DNA from: Stakelama sediminis
GTDB taxonomy: Bacteria > Pseudomonadota > Alphaproteobacteria > Sphingomonadales > Sphingomonadaceae
Direction: 5' to 3'
DNA length: 64,000 nt
Assembly: GCF_014199335.1 (NCBI RefSeq)
Contig: NZ_JACIJI010000004.1
Span: 217,173-281,172 of the forward strand
Made by a program: the position numbers and the translations under genes. This document shows positions 1 to 9,308 of this stretch, one piece after another (the first letter of the stretch is position 1; every line of letters starts with the position of its first letter). The notes under the pieces were generated by a model. It did not search any database and was not told where the DNA came from. It worked only from the letters and a program-made list of their open reading frames with translations.

Positions 1-123
1 ATCTCAATCGAAAGTCGCGAAAACCATGCCGCGATCGAACTGGAGCGGGAAAAGGGTTTCACGCCTGAACCGGTCGACGGCGATCCGACGCTGGTCGTTC
101 TTTCCAAAAACTTTCGGGAGTAA
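1..123 (+). CDS. C-terminal fragment, probable GNAT acetyltransferase
   Basis: An open frame enters from the left edge and ends at TAA 121-123, leaving the last 40 residues. The end of the protein contains ESRENHAAIELEREKGF followed by a short strand (PTLVVLSK), which resembles the last helix and strand of GNAT acyltransferases, where an N-H-A-A/S-I-x-L motif precedes a G-F. The next gene starts only 3 bases downstream, so the two may be co-transcribed. The substrate cannot be told from this fragment, and the family call rests on a short pattern. Confidence 0.45.
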   Translation: MSIESRENHAAIELEREKGFTPEPVDGDPTLVVLSKNFRE

Positions 124-126
124 GGC

Positions 127-2013
127 GTGCGCGAGGCATATCAGCGAAGCTGGCAGGCGAGCATCGACGATCCGCAGGGATTCTGGCTGGACGCCGCAAA
201 AGCGGTGGACTGGTTCGATGCTCCTGAAAGCGCCTATTCCGAAAAGGCGGGATGGTTTCCGGGTGCCTCGCTCAACACCTGTTACAATTGCGTTGATCGC
301 CACGTTGCCGCGGGGCGCGGCGATGGGGTTGCGTTGATTTACGATAGCCCGGTGACGGACACGACCCGGTCCTGGAGCTATGCGCAATTGCTCGAAGAGG
401 TCGGTCGGGTGGCGGCTATGCTGGCGCGGCTCGGCGTGGAGAAGGGGGACCGCATCGTCCTCTATATGCCGATGGTCCCCGAAACGCTGTTTGCCATGCT
501 GGCCTGCGCGCGGCTGGGTGCCGTTCATTCGGTGGTCTTCGGCGGTTTCGCGCCGCATGAGCTTGCCAAGCGGATCGATGACGCTGCGCCGAAACTGGTG
601 CTGACCGCGTCCTGCGGGATCGAGGGCAGCCGTACCATCGCCTATAAGCCGATGGTCGATCAGGCGCTGAAGCTTGCCAGCCATGCGGTCGCTCATGTCG
701 TGTTGCTACAGCGCGACCGCCTGATGGCCGATATCAACGCACCGCGCGATATCGACTGGGCGGCATTGCGTGAGGACACGGCAGGCGATTCCCTGCCGGA
801 TTGCGCACCCGTGGCGTCCGACGATCCACTCTATATTCTCTACACGTCCGGCACGACCGGTACGCCCAAGGGCGTGGTGCGCGAAAATGGCGGCCATGCC
901 GTCGCGCTCGCCTGGTCGATGGCGAATATCTACGGCATCGGCGCGGGCGATGTATTCTGGGCGGCGTCCGATGTCGGCTGGGTCGTCGGCCACAGCTATA
1001 TCGTCTATGCGCCGCTACTGGTCGGTGCGACCACCATCCTGTTCGAAGGAAAGCCGATCGGCACCCCCGATGCAGGTACTTTCTGGCGTACCATCGCCCG
1101 GCATGCGGTGAAGATATTCTTCACCGCCCCGACCGCGATCCGCGCGGTGCGCAAGGAGGATAGCGAGGCGGCTTTTATGAAGGAAACGGGGACGGGTCCG
1201 CTTCAGGCGATCTTCCTTGCGGGCGAACGTGCCGACCCGGATACCATCGCCTGGCTGGAGGAAAAGAGCGGCCTGCCGGTGATCGATCACTGGTGGCAGA
1301 CGGAGCTTGGCTGGCCCGCCATCGCGACCTGCTTCGCGATGGGCGATACCCGACGCAGGCCGGGAAGTGCCGGCTTTCCCGTTCCCGGCTGGAACTTCGC
1401 CGTGCTGGGCGATGACGGCAGAGTTCTGGGCGCAGAGCAGAGCGGCAATATCGCGATCCGCGAACCCCTGCCGCCCGGTGCTTTTCGCGCGCTGTGGAAT
1501 AATCCGGAACGCTATGCCAAAAGCTTTTCGGGCTTTCCCGGCTATTATGAAACAGGCGACGCCGGACATTTCGACAGCGACGGTTTCCTGCACATCATGG
1601 GGCGCACCGACGACATCATAAACGTTGCCGGGCACCGTTTGTCGACGGGTCAGATGGAGCAGATCGTCGCACAGGTGCCGGGTGTTGCCGAGTGCGCGGT
1701 GATCGGCGCGGACGATCCGGTAAAGGGCATGGTGCCGCTCGCCTTCATCGTTCCGCGAGCCGATATATCCGATGCTTCAGCATTGGCCGCGGCTGCCATC
1801 GCCGCCGTGCGTGCCGAACTGGGTGCCGTGGCCGCGCTGCGTAAAGCCTATGTCGTGGCGCAGCTTCCCAAGACGCGATCGGGCAAGATCCTGCGCGCCC
1901 TGTTGCGGACCATCGCCAACGGCAAGGACTATACTATTCCGGCGACGATAGAAGATCCTGCCGCGGCCGATGTGATTGCCGGAGCAATTGCTTCGGAAAG
2001 CACGCCGGCCTGA
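127..2013 (+). CDS. prpE: Propionate-CoA ligase (acetyl-CoA synthetase family)
   Basis: This 628-residue ANL-superfamily enzyme should activate propionate (or acetate) with ATP to the acyl-AMP and then the acyl-CoA. The ATP-binding loop YTSGTTGTPKGVVR lies near residues 238-251, the GYYETGD motif lies in the adenylate-binding region, and the C-terminal PKTRSGKILR carries the catalytic lysine. The N-terminal block with YNCVDRH and the overall length fit PrpE better than Acs, which is about 650 aa. The start is a GTG 3 bases after the preceding stop. Propionyl-CoA would fit the PHA depolymerase and thiolase genes found later in the window, but the link is inferred. Confidence 0.85.
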   Translation: MREAYQRSWQASIDDPQGFWLDAAKAVDWFDAPESAYSEKAGWFPGASLNTCYNCVDRHVAAGRGDGVALIYDSPVTDTTRSWSYAQLLEEVGRVAAMLARLGVEKGDRIVLYMPMVPETLFAMLACARLGAVHSVVFGGFAPHELAKRIDDAAPKLVLTASCGIEGSRTIAYKPMVDQALKLASHAVAHVVLLQRDRLMADINAPRDIDWAALREDTAGDSLPDCAPVASDDPLYILYTSGTTGTPKGVVRENGGHAVALAWSMANIYGIGAGDVFWAASDVGWVVGHSYIVYAPLLVGATTILFEGKPIGTPDAGTFWRTIARHAVKIFFTAPTAIRAVRKEDSEAAFMKETGTGPLQAIFLAGERADPDTIAWLEEKSGLPVIDHWWQTELGWPAIATCFAMGDTRRRPGSAGFPVPGWNFAVLGDDGRVLGAEQSGNIAIREPLPPGAFRALWNNPERYAKSFSGFPGYYETGDAGHFDSDGFLHIMGRTDDIINVAGHRLSTGQMEQIVAQVPGVAECAVIGADDPVKGMVPLAFIVPRADISDASALAAAAIAAVRAELGAVAALRKAYVVAQLPKTRSGKILRALLRTIANGKDYTIPATIEDPAAADVIAGAIASESTPA

Positions 2014-2094
2014 CTGGTTCGGACAGACCGTTCCCCCCTTTCCCCAATTGGGCCTGATCGTGTATTAAAACGATGCAATAGGAAGAGGAAACCA

Positions 2095-2553
2095 ATGAAA
2101 AGCGCGATTATAACGGGCTTCGCCGGTGTGTGGGCTATCGCGATTCCATCGCTTGCTCTTGCGCAATCGGGGGGTGGCGGGACCGGCCCGGGAATGCCGG
2201 TACTGGTGGGAGAAAGCCGTTCCGTCGACTTCAATGAAAAGACGATGGACGAACGCGCGCGCGATGCCGCCGAACGCGACGCTTTGCAGAAGCAGCAGAA
2301 AGGCAAGGACGAGGCGAGAAGCCTCCGCGCACGCCCTGCCAGGTTGAAAGATCTGGTCGAGGGAGCGAAGATTTTCGACAAGAAAGGAGTCGAAATCGGC
2401 ACGATTCAGTCAGTGGACGGTAACAGTGCGGTCGTCGCCAGCGGCGACAGCGTGGTCGCCGTGCCCGCCGACGCCTTCGGGAAAAATCGCAACGGGCTGA
2501 TGCTGGCGATGACCAAGGCGCAGTTCGACAAGCTGGTCGCCGGCGCGCAGTAA
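2095..2553 (+). CDS. Exported PRC-barrel-like hypothetical protein
   Basis: The 152-residue protein begins with a signal peptide (hydrophobic core ITGFAGVWAIAIPSLAL, then AQS). A charged linker around residues 40-85 is rich in Glu, Arg, Lys and Gln. The C-terminal 65 residues (GAKIFDKKGVEIGTIQSV and a run of short strands) look like a PRC-barrel fold, a beta-barrel found in photoreaction-centre H subunits and RimM. Its start is an ATG preceded by AGGAAGAGGAAA. The protein is probably periplasmic. Small proteins of this type are common in sphingomonads, but no function can be given. Confidence 0.6.
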   Translation: MKSAIITGFAGVWAIAIPSLALAQSGGGGTGPGMPVLVGESRSVDFNEKTMDERARDAAERDALQKQQKGKDEARSLRARPARLKDLVEGAKIFDKKGVEIGTIQSVDGNSAVVASGDSVVAVPADAFGKNRNGLMLAMTKAQFDKLVAGAQ

Positions 2554-2567
2554 AACCAGTCCGGTTA

Positions 2568-2600
2568 TGGACGCCGTTCCCGAACGGGAACCGGCGTCCA
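2568..2600. terminator. Strong hairpin between convergent genes
   Basis: Arms TGGACGCCG and CGGCGTCCA are continued by inner arms TTCCCG/CGGGAA around a tiny loop. It lies between the stop at 2553 (+) and the stop at 2607 (-). Neither side has a T run, so it may serve as a bidirectional transcript end or RNA-stabilising hairpin rather than a classic intrinsic terminator. Confidence 0.55.
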
Positions 2601-2606
2601 GCATGG

Positions 2607-3776
2607 CTATTCGACGCGGAAGGTCAGCCCCGCATTGGCCTCCAGCCGTTTTCTCAGCGGTTCGGCCATCAGTCCGCCCGCCGTCCAGATGCCGCCGGTT
2701 TTCGGCGCTTCGTGGATCAGGCAAAGCGCGCTTTCCGCAATCATCTTGCTGGTCGAGCCATAGCCGGGATCGCGGTCTCCCGTCACCGTTGCCGTCAGGC
2801 GTTCGCCATCGGGCATTTCGGCGATGAACAGCAGTTCGTAAAAGCCGGTTTCGCGTTCTTCTTTGCTCGGGCCTTCGCCCGGTTTCGGGCCGTCCTCACC
2901 GCCGATCGGGTTCATCTTCGCAATGGCCTCGGCCGCGGCCTTGCCCATTTCGCCCAGTCCCGGTGCGATCATCATCTCGTCATACACGAAATCGGTGCCA
3001 TAGGGCTGACCGGCGAGGAAGTTCGAGCGGTGCACGTTCTTGGTGTTGATCGTCGCCATGACGAAGGGTGCGACCCAGGCTTCGACCGCCGGATCATATT
3101 CCGGCAGCAACCCCTTGGGCTGCTCCGGGCCGGTAAATCCGGGGGTCAGGGCAAAGGGATCGAGCAGCAGCTTGACCAGCGACGGGTTGCGCGCCGCCGC
3201 CGCCATGGTTGCCTTTGCGCTGGCCGCCGTGCCGCCGGAAAATGTGCCCTTCATCGCCTTGATGCGGCCTTTGACGCGCGGGGCAGGGCGACCGAATTTC
3301 GCAATTGCCGCCTGTTCGACGGTCCAGACGCCAAGGTCGAAGGGGATCGAGTCGAACCCGCAGGAAAAGACGATCCGCGCGCCGCTTTGCTCTGCCGCCG
3401 CCTGATGCCGGTCGATCATATCGCGCATCCAGTTGGGTTCGCCGCACAGATCGACATAGCCGGTGCCTTCCATGACACAGGCGGCGACGAGATCGGAGCC
3501 GTATAGCTGATACGGGCCGACGGTACTCAGCACGACCTGCGTTTTCGCCGCCATCGCACGTAAGGAGGCGGGGTCGTCCGCATTGGCCGTCATCAGCGGC
3601 GTATCGGCAGGCGCGCCGATTGCATCGCGTACCGTCTGCAACTTGCTGAGCGAACGGCCCGCCATCGCCCAGCGTGCGGTACCCGCCGGACGATGGTTCA
3701 GATATTCGGCGACCAGCCGCCCGGTATAGCCGGTGGCGCCATAGACGATGATGTCGAATTCTCGCGTATCTGCCAT
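2607..3776 (-). CDS. Saccharopine dehydrogenase-like NAD(P)-binding reductase
   Basis: The 389-residue protein opens with a Rossmann fold (IIVYGATGYTGRLVAEYL, residues 9-26), where GATGYTG is the dinucleotide-binding loop. LSTVGPYQLYGSDLVAACV and YVDLCGEPNWMRDMI match the saccharopine dehydrogenase-like family that includes mycobacterial trans-acting enoyl reductases. True lysine-pathway saccharopine dehydrogenases differ in the C-terminal half, so a reductase acting on lipid or acyl intermediates is more likely. The substrate is unknown. The ABC exporter gene lies 33 bases upstream of its start end and is read in the same direction, so both may share a transcript. Confidence 0.75.
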   Translation of the reverse strand: MADTREFDIIVYGATGYTGRLVAEYLNHRPAGTARWAMAGRSLSKLQTVRDAIGAPADTPLMTANADDPASLRAMAAKTQVVLSTVGPYQLYGSDLVAACVMEGTGYVDLCGEPNWMRDMIDRHQAAAEQSGARIVFSCGFDSIPFDLGVWTVEQAAIAKFGRPAPRVKGRIKAMKGTFSGGTAASAKATMAAAARNPSLVKLLLDPFALTPGFTGPEQPKGLLPEYDPAVEAWVAPFVMATINTKNVHRSNFLAGQPYGTDFVYDEMMIAPGLGEMGKAAAEAIAKMNPIGGEDGPKPGEGPSKEERETGFYELLFIAEMPDGERLTATVTGDRDPGYGSTSKMIAESALCLIHEAPKTGGIWTAGGLMAEPLRKRLEANAGLTFRVE

Positions 3777-3809
3777 TGGTCCTCTCCCGACCGTTCGCGT
3801 GTTTCGCGG

Positions 3810-5615
3810 TTATCCCGCTTCCTGAAATTGCAGGCTGGCGAGCCGCGCGTAAAGCCCCCCATGCGATGCCAGTTCGGCATGGGTGCCGGTTTCCACAATC
3901 TTGCCTTCATCCATCACCACGATCCGCTTCGCCGCGCGCACGGTGGCAAGGCGATGGGCGATGACCAGTGTGGTGCGGTTGAGCATCAGATGGTCGAGCG
4001 CGTCCTGCACCAGCTTCTCGCTTTCGGCATCGAGCGCGCTGGTTGCCTCGTCGAGCAGCAGAATGGGGGAGTCGCGCAGCAGCGCACGCGCAATTGCGAC
4101 GCGTTGCCGCTGCCCGCCCGACAGCCGCGCGCCGCCTTCGCCCAGATAGGTGTCGAGTCCTTCGGGTAACTCACGCAGGAAGGTTGCAGCATTGGCGGCC
4201 TCGGCTGCCTGCCACAGCGCTTCGTCGGAGGCATCCCATTTGCCGTAGCGCAGATTGTCGCGGGCAGAGGCGGCAAAAATCACCGTTTCCTGCGGCACGA
4301 TGGCGATGCGCGAACGGATGTCCGCCGGATCGGCCTGCTCGACGCGCACGCCATCGACACTGACACTGCCATATTGCGGGTCGTAGAAGCGCTGAATGAG
4401 CTGGAACAGCGTCGATTTTCCGGCACCCGACGGCCCGACCACGGCGACGGTCTCGCCCGGCGTTATCTCCAGTGAGAAATCATGCAGCGCCGCGACTTCG
4501 GGGCGGGTGGGGTAATGAAAGGTCACATGGTCGAACGCGATACTGCCCTGCGGCGGTTGCGGCAGGGCAACCGGATTTGCGGGCGGCGCGATGTCCGGCT
4601 CCTGCGCCAGCAATTCGGCCATGCGGCTGGCCGCACCCGATGCCCGCAGCAGGTCGCCATACACCTCGATCAGTGCGCCGAACGATCCGGTGACCAGCCC
4701 GGCGGTAATGACGAAGGCGGTAATCGCCCCGCCGGTAATCTGGCCCGCAGCGACGCCATGCACCGCATCCCACATGATCAGCGTAATCGCGCCGAACAAC
4801 AGGCCGATGACCAGCGCCGTCATCACCGCGCGCAGGCCGAAGCGGCGCTTCGAGGTCTGGAAGGCGCTTTCGACGGCGATGGAGAAGCGCTCGCCCTCGC
4901 GCCTTTCCTGTCCGAACGCCTGCACGATCTTCATCGCACCCAGTGTTTCCGACACGATCGCGCCGATATCGGCAATGCGATCCTGCGTCGAACGCGACAA
5001 TTTCCGTACCCGGCCGCCCAGCCACATGATCGGCAGGACGACCACCGGAATGCCGACGATCAGGAAGGTCGCAATGCGCGGGGCCAGCACGAACAGATAG
5101 ACCACGCCACCCACGCCGATCAGGAAGTTGCGCAGCGCGATCGAGATGGTGCTGCCCACCACCTGTTCGACGACGGCGGTGTCGGACGTCAGGCGAGAGG
5201 CGATTTCGGAAGGGCGGTTCTCCTCGAACCAGCGCGGCGGCAGGCGCAGCAGGTTGCGGTGCACATCCATGCGCATATCGGCGGTGGTACGCTCGGCAAG
5301 CCAGCTCACGAAGTAAAAGCGTCCCGCAGTCGCCAGTGCGAGCACCAGCACCACAACCAGCAGCCCCCGGAAATAGGGCGCGATGCTGGCCGGATCGCTG
5401 CCCGCTGCAAAGCCGTTATCCACCACCAGACGAAAGGTATAAGGTACGGAAAGCGTCGCTATCGCCGCCACAAAAAGCGAAAACAGCGCCGCGGCCAGTC
5501 GTCCCTTATACCGGGCTGTGTAGCGCCAGACGATTCGCAGATTGCTGAGCTTGCGGTCGGGCGGGGTTTTGGTTTCGGATGCGGGCGGGTTCGGGGCAGG
5601 GTCGGCCATATCCAC
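3810..5615 (-). CDS. ABC exporter, fused membrane and ATPase domains (MsbA-like)
   Basis: The 601-residue half-transporter combines about six membrane helices (residues ~30-330) with one ATPase domain. Walker A is GPSGAGKST, the signature is LSGGQRQRVAIARAL and Walker B is ILLLDEATSALD, followed by the switch histidine in LVIAHRLATV. The order membrane domain then ATPase marks an exporter that works as a homodimer in the inner membrane. The sequence resembles the MsbA/lipid A and multidrug exporter subfamily. The transported substrate cannot be decided; lipids or hydrophobic compounds are likely. Confidence 0.8.
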   Translation of the reverse strand: MDMADPAPNPPASETKTPPDRKLSNLRIVWRYTARYKGRLAAALFSLFVAAIATLSVPYTFRLVVDNGFAAGSDPASIAPYFRGLLVVVLVLALATAGRFYFVSWLAERTTADMRMDVHRNLLRLPPRWFEENRPSEIASRLTSDTAVVEQVVGSTISIALRNFLIGVGGVVYLFVLAPRIATFLIVGIPVVVLPIMWLGGRVRKLSRSTQDRIADIGAIVSETLGAMKIVQAFGQERREGERFSIAVESAFQTSKRRFGLRAVMTALVIGLLFGAITLIMWDAVHGVAAGQITGGAITAFVITAGLVTGSFGALIEVYGDLLRASGAASRMAELLAQEPDIAPPANPVALPQPPQGSIAFDHVTFHYPTRPEVAALHDFSLEITPGETVAVVGPSGAGKSTLFQLIQRFYDPQYGSVSVDGVRVEQADPADIRSRIAIVPQETVIFAASARDNLRYGKWDASDEALWQAAEAANAATFLRELPEGLDTYLGEGGARLSGGQRQRVAIARALLRDSPILLLDEATSALDAESEKLVQDALDHLMLNRTTLVIAHRLATVRAAKRIVVMDEGKIVETGTHAELASHGGLYARLASLQFQEAG

Positions 5616-5713
5616 CCGTTAACCCGAACCGTGGCAGGAAGAAAGCGTTGAGGCGTTCGCCGCAGCCGGTGTTGCACTGCATCATGGGAATGCGGTACAG
5701 CGAATCTCCGTTT

Positions 5714-5730
5714 GCCCTTTTCGAAAGGGC
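5714..5730. promoter_or_regulatory. Short hairpin just before the phaZ ribosome-binding site
   Basis: Arms GCCCTTT and AAAGGGC enclose TCG. The hairpin ends 5 bases before the AAAAGGG ribosome-binding site of the depolymerase gene, so it would sit in the 5' leader and could affect translation or mRNA stability. Its role is inferred. Confidence 0.35.
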
Positions 5731-5747
5731 GGTACGAAAAGGGTTCG

Positions 5748-6980
5748 ATGCTTTATAACGCGTATGAAATGCAGCGGTCGATGCTGGCGGGTGCCAGCGC
5801 CATGGCCAATTTCGGTGCCGGGCTGCTCAACAATCCCGCCAATCCCTTTGCCTATTTCGGCGGCGGGCCGGTCGTCGCCTCTGCCTTGGAAGTGTTCGCC
5901 CATGCCGCTGAGCCGCGCGGAAAGCCGGAATTCGGCCTGAATGAGACCGAAATCGACGGCAAGACGATTGCGGTGCATGAGGAGATTCTGGCGCGTAAAC
6001 CCTTCGGGCAGTTGAAGCATTTCGTGCGTGAAGGGGTGAAGGGCGGGCCCAAGCTGCTGATTGTCGCCCCCATGTCGGGCCATTATGCGACTCTGTTGCG
6101 CGGTACGGTCGCGCGGATGCTGCCCTTTGCCGATGTCTATATCACCGACTGGCGCGATGCGAAGATGGTGCCGATCGCCGAAGGGCGCTTCGACCTGGAC
6201 GATTATGTCGATTATGTCATTGATTTTCTGGAAGTGATCGGCAAGCGGCCGGGCGATGCCCGCCCCAATGTGCTGGCGGTGTGCCAGCCTTCGGTGCCGG
6301 TCTATGCCGCCGCTGCGGTCATGGGTGGGGACAAGCATCCGAACCGCCCGCGTACGATGACGCTGATGGGCGGTCCCGTCGATACGCGGGAGGCGCCGAC
6401 CGCGGTCAATCTGCTGGCGACCGAGCGGCCGCTTACCTGGTTCAAGCAGAATGTCATCGCCACCGTCCCGATGACCTATGCCGGTGCGGGACGGCAGGTT
6501 TATCCCGGCTTCCTGCAGCTTGCGGGCTTCATGTCGATGAACCTCGGCAGCCATCTGATGAGCCATTGGGAGATGTTCAAGCATCTGGTGCAGGGGGATG
6601 AGGAAAGCGCGGATGCGACGCGCTCCTTCTACGACGAATATCGCTCGGTCTGCGACATGACAGCCGAATTCTATCTCCAGACCATCGAAGTGGTGTTTCA
6701 GGAACATGCGCTGCCCCGCGGCGAGATGCGCCATCGCGACAAGATCGTCGATCCCGGCGCGATCGCCGACACCGCGATCCTGGCGATCGAGGGGGAGCGC
6801 GACGATATTTCCGGGCTGGGCCAGACCAAAGCGGCGCTGACGCTGGCGACCGGCCTGCCGGAAAAGGACAAGAAATATTATATGGTCGAAGGCGCGGGCC
6901 ATTACGGCATCTTCAACGGTTCCAAATGGCGCAACCGCGTCGCTCCGATCCTCGAACAATGGATCACCGATCACGCCTGA
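5748..6980 (+). CDS. phaZ: Intracellular polyhydroxyalkanoate depolymerase
   Basis: The 410-residue enzyme hydrolyses stored PHA granules in the cytoplasm to hydroxyacids. It starts MLYNAYEMQRSM, as intracellular PhaZ proteins do. The nucleophile is the cysteine of the lipase-like box VCQPSVP (Cys about 179), the variant typical of this class, and the C-terminal EGAGHYGIFNG holds the catalytic histidine. ATG 5748 has AAAAGGG upstream. A TTG 12 codons earlier (5712) lies inside a GCCCTTT/AAAGGGC hairpin and is a poor start. The gene stands alone and faces away from the exporter. Confidence 0.85.
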   Translation: MLYNAYEMQRSMLAGASAMANFGAGLLNNPANPFAYFGGGPVVASALEVFAHAAEPRGKPEFGLNETEIDGKTIAVHEEILARKPFGQLKHFVREGVKGGPKLLIVAPMSGHYATLLRGTVARMLPFADVYITDWRDAKMVPIAEGRFDLDDYVDYVIDFLEVIGKRPGDARPNVLAVCQPSVPVYAAAAVMGGDKHPNRPRTMTLMGGPVDTREAPTAVNLLATERPLTWFKQNVIATVPMTYAGAGRQVYPGFLQLAGFMSMNLGSHLMSHWEMFKHLVQGDEESADATRSFYDEYRSVCDMTAEFYLQTIEVVFQEHALPRGEMRHRDKIVDPGAIADTAILAIEGERDDISGLGQTKAALTLATGLPEKDKKYYMVEGAGHYGIFNGSKWRNRVAPILEQWITDHA

Positions 6981-7082
6981 AACAGCGGCCCGGCGATCCG
7001 AAGTCGCGTTTTGGCAACTGGATTGCTTTCCCGGGGCAAAGCCGGGGCGCGGTAACGGCAGGCTAGACCGGGTTCCGGTACA

Positions 7083-7457
7083 TCAATCCCAACGCATCCG
7101 GATGAAGCCCCAGATCATCCAGATGATCAGCGCCCAGATGGCGAGCACGATGACCAGCCCCAGCCAGGAATAGGGGCGGCGGCTGGCGCGTTCGGCCTCT
7201 GCGCGATGCTCGGCGAACTGGGCAGCGGGGATCATCCGCTCGAACAGCCACACGCCTGCCGGGATCAGCACCGCATCGTCAAGCAACCCTAATACGGGAA
7301 TAAAATCGGGGATCAGGTCGATCGGCGACAGCGCATAGGCGGCGATCAGCACGCCAAGCAGCCGGGCCGCCAGCGGTGTACGCGGGTCGCGTACCGCCAG
7401 CCATACGGCATGTGCCTCCACCCGGACGCGATGTGCAAGACTTGGTCCCTTCGCCAT
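7083..7457 (-). CDS. YkvA-family (DUF1232) membrane protein
   Basis: From ATG 7457 the protein has 124 residues. It carries the DUF1232 core RDPRTPLAARLLGVLIAAYA followed by LSPIDLIPDFIPVLGLLDD, with the characteristic SPIDLIPDFIP turn, and one more hydrophobic helix at the C-terminus (IVLAIWALIIWMIWGFI). Members are small inner-membrane proteins of unknown biochemical role. An upstream ATG at 7526 would add 23 residues of unlikely composition. Confidence 0.75.
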   Translation of the reverse strand: MAKGPSLAHRVRVEAHAVWLAVRDPRTPLAARLLGVLIAAYALSPIDLIPDFIPVLGLLDDAVLIPAGVWLFERMIPAAQFAEHRAEAERASRRPYSWLGLVIVLAIWALIIWMIWGFIRMRWD

Positions 7458-7542
7458 GGCGCGAGCATTCGCCCGCCGCCCGGGCGCGGTCAAGCACTGA
7501 TCGCAGCCAGACGTCGCTATGTCCAATGGATCAGCTTAACGT

Positions 7543-8013
7543 TCAAAGCGCCGTTTCGGTGTGCCGTCCCATTTCATCACCGCGCATGGTCCGGCCGGTG
7601 AGCATGTTAAAAACGCCCTTGATCGAGGCATCCGCTTGCCAGATTTCCGCATCATCCAGATCGAAACGAAGCATCATCATATCCGGATCGTCGCGGCCGC
7701 CATCGAACCATGCTTCCACGGCATTCGACCAGTGTTTGTCGATTACGGTGGAATCGGTTTCCTGCGTCAGCGTGCCGGAGATGCAGGCGAACAGCCCATG
7801 GCCCTTGGCGGAGAAATGGGCCATGGCGGGGCCGCCACCGGCCAGACGGTTGCGCTTGCTGGTGTAGAACCAGAAAGCACTGTCAGCGTCCTTGTCGAGT
7901 TGTGCGGTCATCGGTTCCGATGGCGCTGACTTATCGGTCAGCCCGATCATCAGAAACGGACTGTCGGCGAGCGCTTTCCACATATGGGTGCGGATTTCGG
8001 ACGTGTCGGTCAT
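7543..8013 (-). CDS. Pyridoxamine 5'-phosphate oxidase-like flavoprotein (general stress family)
   Basis: The protein has 156 residues and is a split-barrel flavin-binding type. MWKALADSPFLMIGL, DKDADSAFWFYTSKRNR and the later GTLTQETD and DPDMMMLRFDLDDAEIW segments match the general stress protein 26-like branch of the PNPOx family. Such proteins bind FMN or FAD, and their substrate is usually unknown. ATG 8013 is preceded by an AGGAGAG site, so the longer frame to 8082 is rejected. It lies downstream of the thiolase gene on the same strand but past a terminator hairpin. Confidence 0.75.
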   Translation of the reverse strand: MTDTSEIRTHMWKALADSPFLMIGLTDKSAPSEPMTAQLDKDADSAFWFYTSKRNRLAGGGPAMAHFSAKGHGLFACISGTLTQETDSTVIDKHWSNAVEAWFDGGRDDPDMMMLRFDLDDAEIWQADASIKGVFNMLTGRTMRGDEMGRHTETAL

Positions 8014-8057
8014 GTCAGAACTCTCCTGTGTGCTGGACGATGTCCTGAAACAACAAA

Positions 8058-8087
8058 CGGGCGCGGCGGAATGTCCCGCCACGCCCG
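8058..8087 (-). terminator. Terminator hairpin after the thiolase gene
   Basis: The arms CGGGCGCGGCGG and CCCGCCACGCCCG pair with one mismatch around a short loop. On the minus strand the hairpin is followed by TTTGTTGTTT. It lies 25 bases past the thiolase stop and ends just before the ribosome-binding site of the flavoprotein gene. Confidence 0.6.
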
Positions 8088-8112
8088 CTTTGCGTCCGAT
8101 TTTCGGCAGCGC

Positions 8113-9291
8113 TTACAGCACTTCGAACAGACCCGCAGCGCCCATGCCGCCGCCGATACACATCGTTACGACGACATATTTTGCGCCGCGCCGCTTGCCC
8201 TCGATCAGCGCGTGGCCGGTCATGCGTGCGCCCGACATGCCATAGGGGTGACCGATCGAGATCGCGCCGCCATTGACGTTCATCAGTTCGTTCGGAATGC
8301 CCAGCTTGTCCTGACAATAAAGCACCTGCACCGCGAATGCTTCATTGAGTTCCCACAGGCCGATATCTTCCATTTTCAGGTTGAACCGGTCGAGCAGCTT
8401 CGGAATGGCAAATACCGGGCCGATGCCCATCTCGTCGGGCTTGGTACCCGCTACCGCCATGCCGACATAGCGACCCAGCGGATGCAGCCCGCGCTTTTCA
8501 GCGACCTTTTCTTCCATCAGTACGCTGGCCGAAGAGCCGTCGGACAACTGGCTGGCATTGCCCGCCGTGATCGTCTTGTCCGGCCCCATGACCGGCGGCA
8601 GCCCCTGAAGCCCTTCCAGCGTGGTCGAGGGGCGATTGCCCTCATCCTTTGCCAGCGTGACTTCCTTCTGGCTGACTTCCTTGGTTTCCTTGTCCATCAC
8701 GTTCATCGTGGCGGTGACGGGGATGATTTCGTCGTCGAACTTCCCGGCTTCCTGTGCGGCTGCGGTACGCTGCTGCGACTGAAGCGCATATTCGTCCATC
8801 CGCTCGCGGCTGATGCCATAGCGGGCGGCTACCACCTCAGCGGTCTGCAGCATCGGCATATAGGTGTCGTTGTGGATCGCGATCAGTTCCTTATCGGGCG
8901 TCACGCGCATTTCGGGCGTCTGCACCTGACTGATCGATTCGACGCCGCCGCCGATGGCGATGTCCATATTGTCGACCATGATCTCCTTTGCCGCCGTGGC
9001 GATCGCCATCAGGCCGGATGCGCATTGCCGGTCCACCGACATGCCGGCGACCGAGGTGGGCAGACCGGCACGAAGCAAGGCAAGGCGCGCGACGTTCGGT
9101 GCCTGCTGCCCCTGTTGCAGGGCTGCGCCGAACACCACGTCATCGACTTCCGATCCTTCGATCTTCGCGCGTTTGACTGCTTCGACGATGGATTTCGACG
9201 CCAGCGTGGGCGCGGGCATGGCATTGAATGCGCCGCGATAGGCACGGCCTATGGCGGTGCGGGCGGTGGATACGATAACGGCGGAACGCAT
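8113..9291 (-). CDS. Acetyl-CoA C-acyltransferase (thiolase)
   Basis: The 392-residue thiolase catalyses either condensation of two acyl-CoAs or CoA-dependent cleavage of 3-ketoacyl-CoA. The nucleophilic cysteine lies in [12 protein letters not shown]. The second-half motifs [17 protein letters not shown] (catalytic His) and [13 protein letters not shown] (second Cys) are complete. ATG 9291 has AGGAGAG upstream; a longer frame to 9333 would run into the preceding gene. It follows the MaoC-like gene by 17 bases, which suggests an operon for fatty-acid or PHA-related 3-hydroxyacyl chemistry. It cannot be decided whether it works in beta-oxidation or biosynthesis. Confidence 0.85.
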   Translation of the reverse strand: MRSAVIVSTARTAIGRAYRGAFNAMPAPTLASKSIVEAVKRAKIEGSEVDDVVFGAALQQGQQAPNVARLALLRAGLPTSVAGMSVDRQCASGLMAIATAAKEIMVDNMDIAIGGGVESISQVQTPEMRVTPDKELIAIHNDTYMPMLQTAEVVAARYGISRERMDEYALQSQQRTAAAQEAGKFDDEIIPVTATMNVMDKETKEVSQKEVTLAKDEGNRPSTTLEGLQGLPPVMGPDKTITAGNASQLSDGSSASVLMEEKVAEKRGLHPLGRYVGMAVAGTKPDEMGIGPVFAIPKLLDRFNLKMEDIGLWELNEAFAVQVLYCQDKLGIPNELMNVNGGAISIGHPYGMSGARMTGHALIEGKRRGAKYVVVTMCIGGGMGAAGLFEVL

Positions 9292-9308
9292 GAATATTCT
9301 CTCCTGAT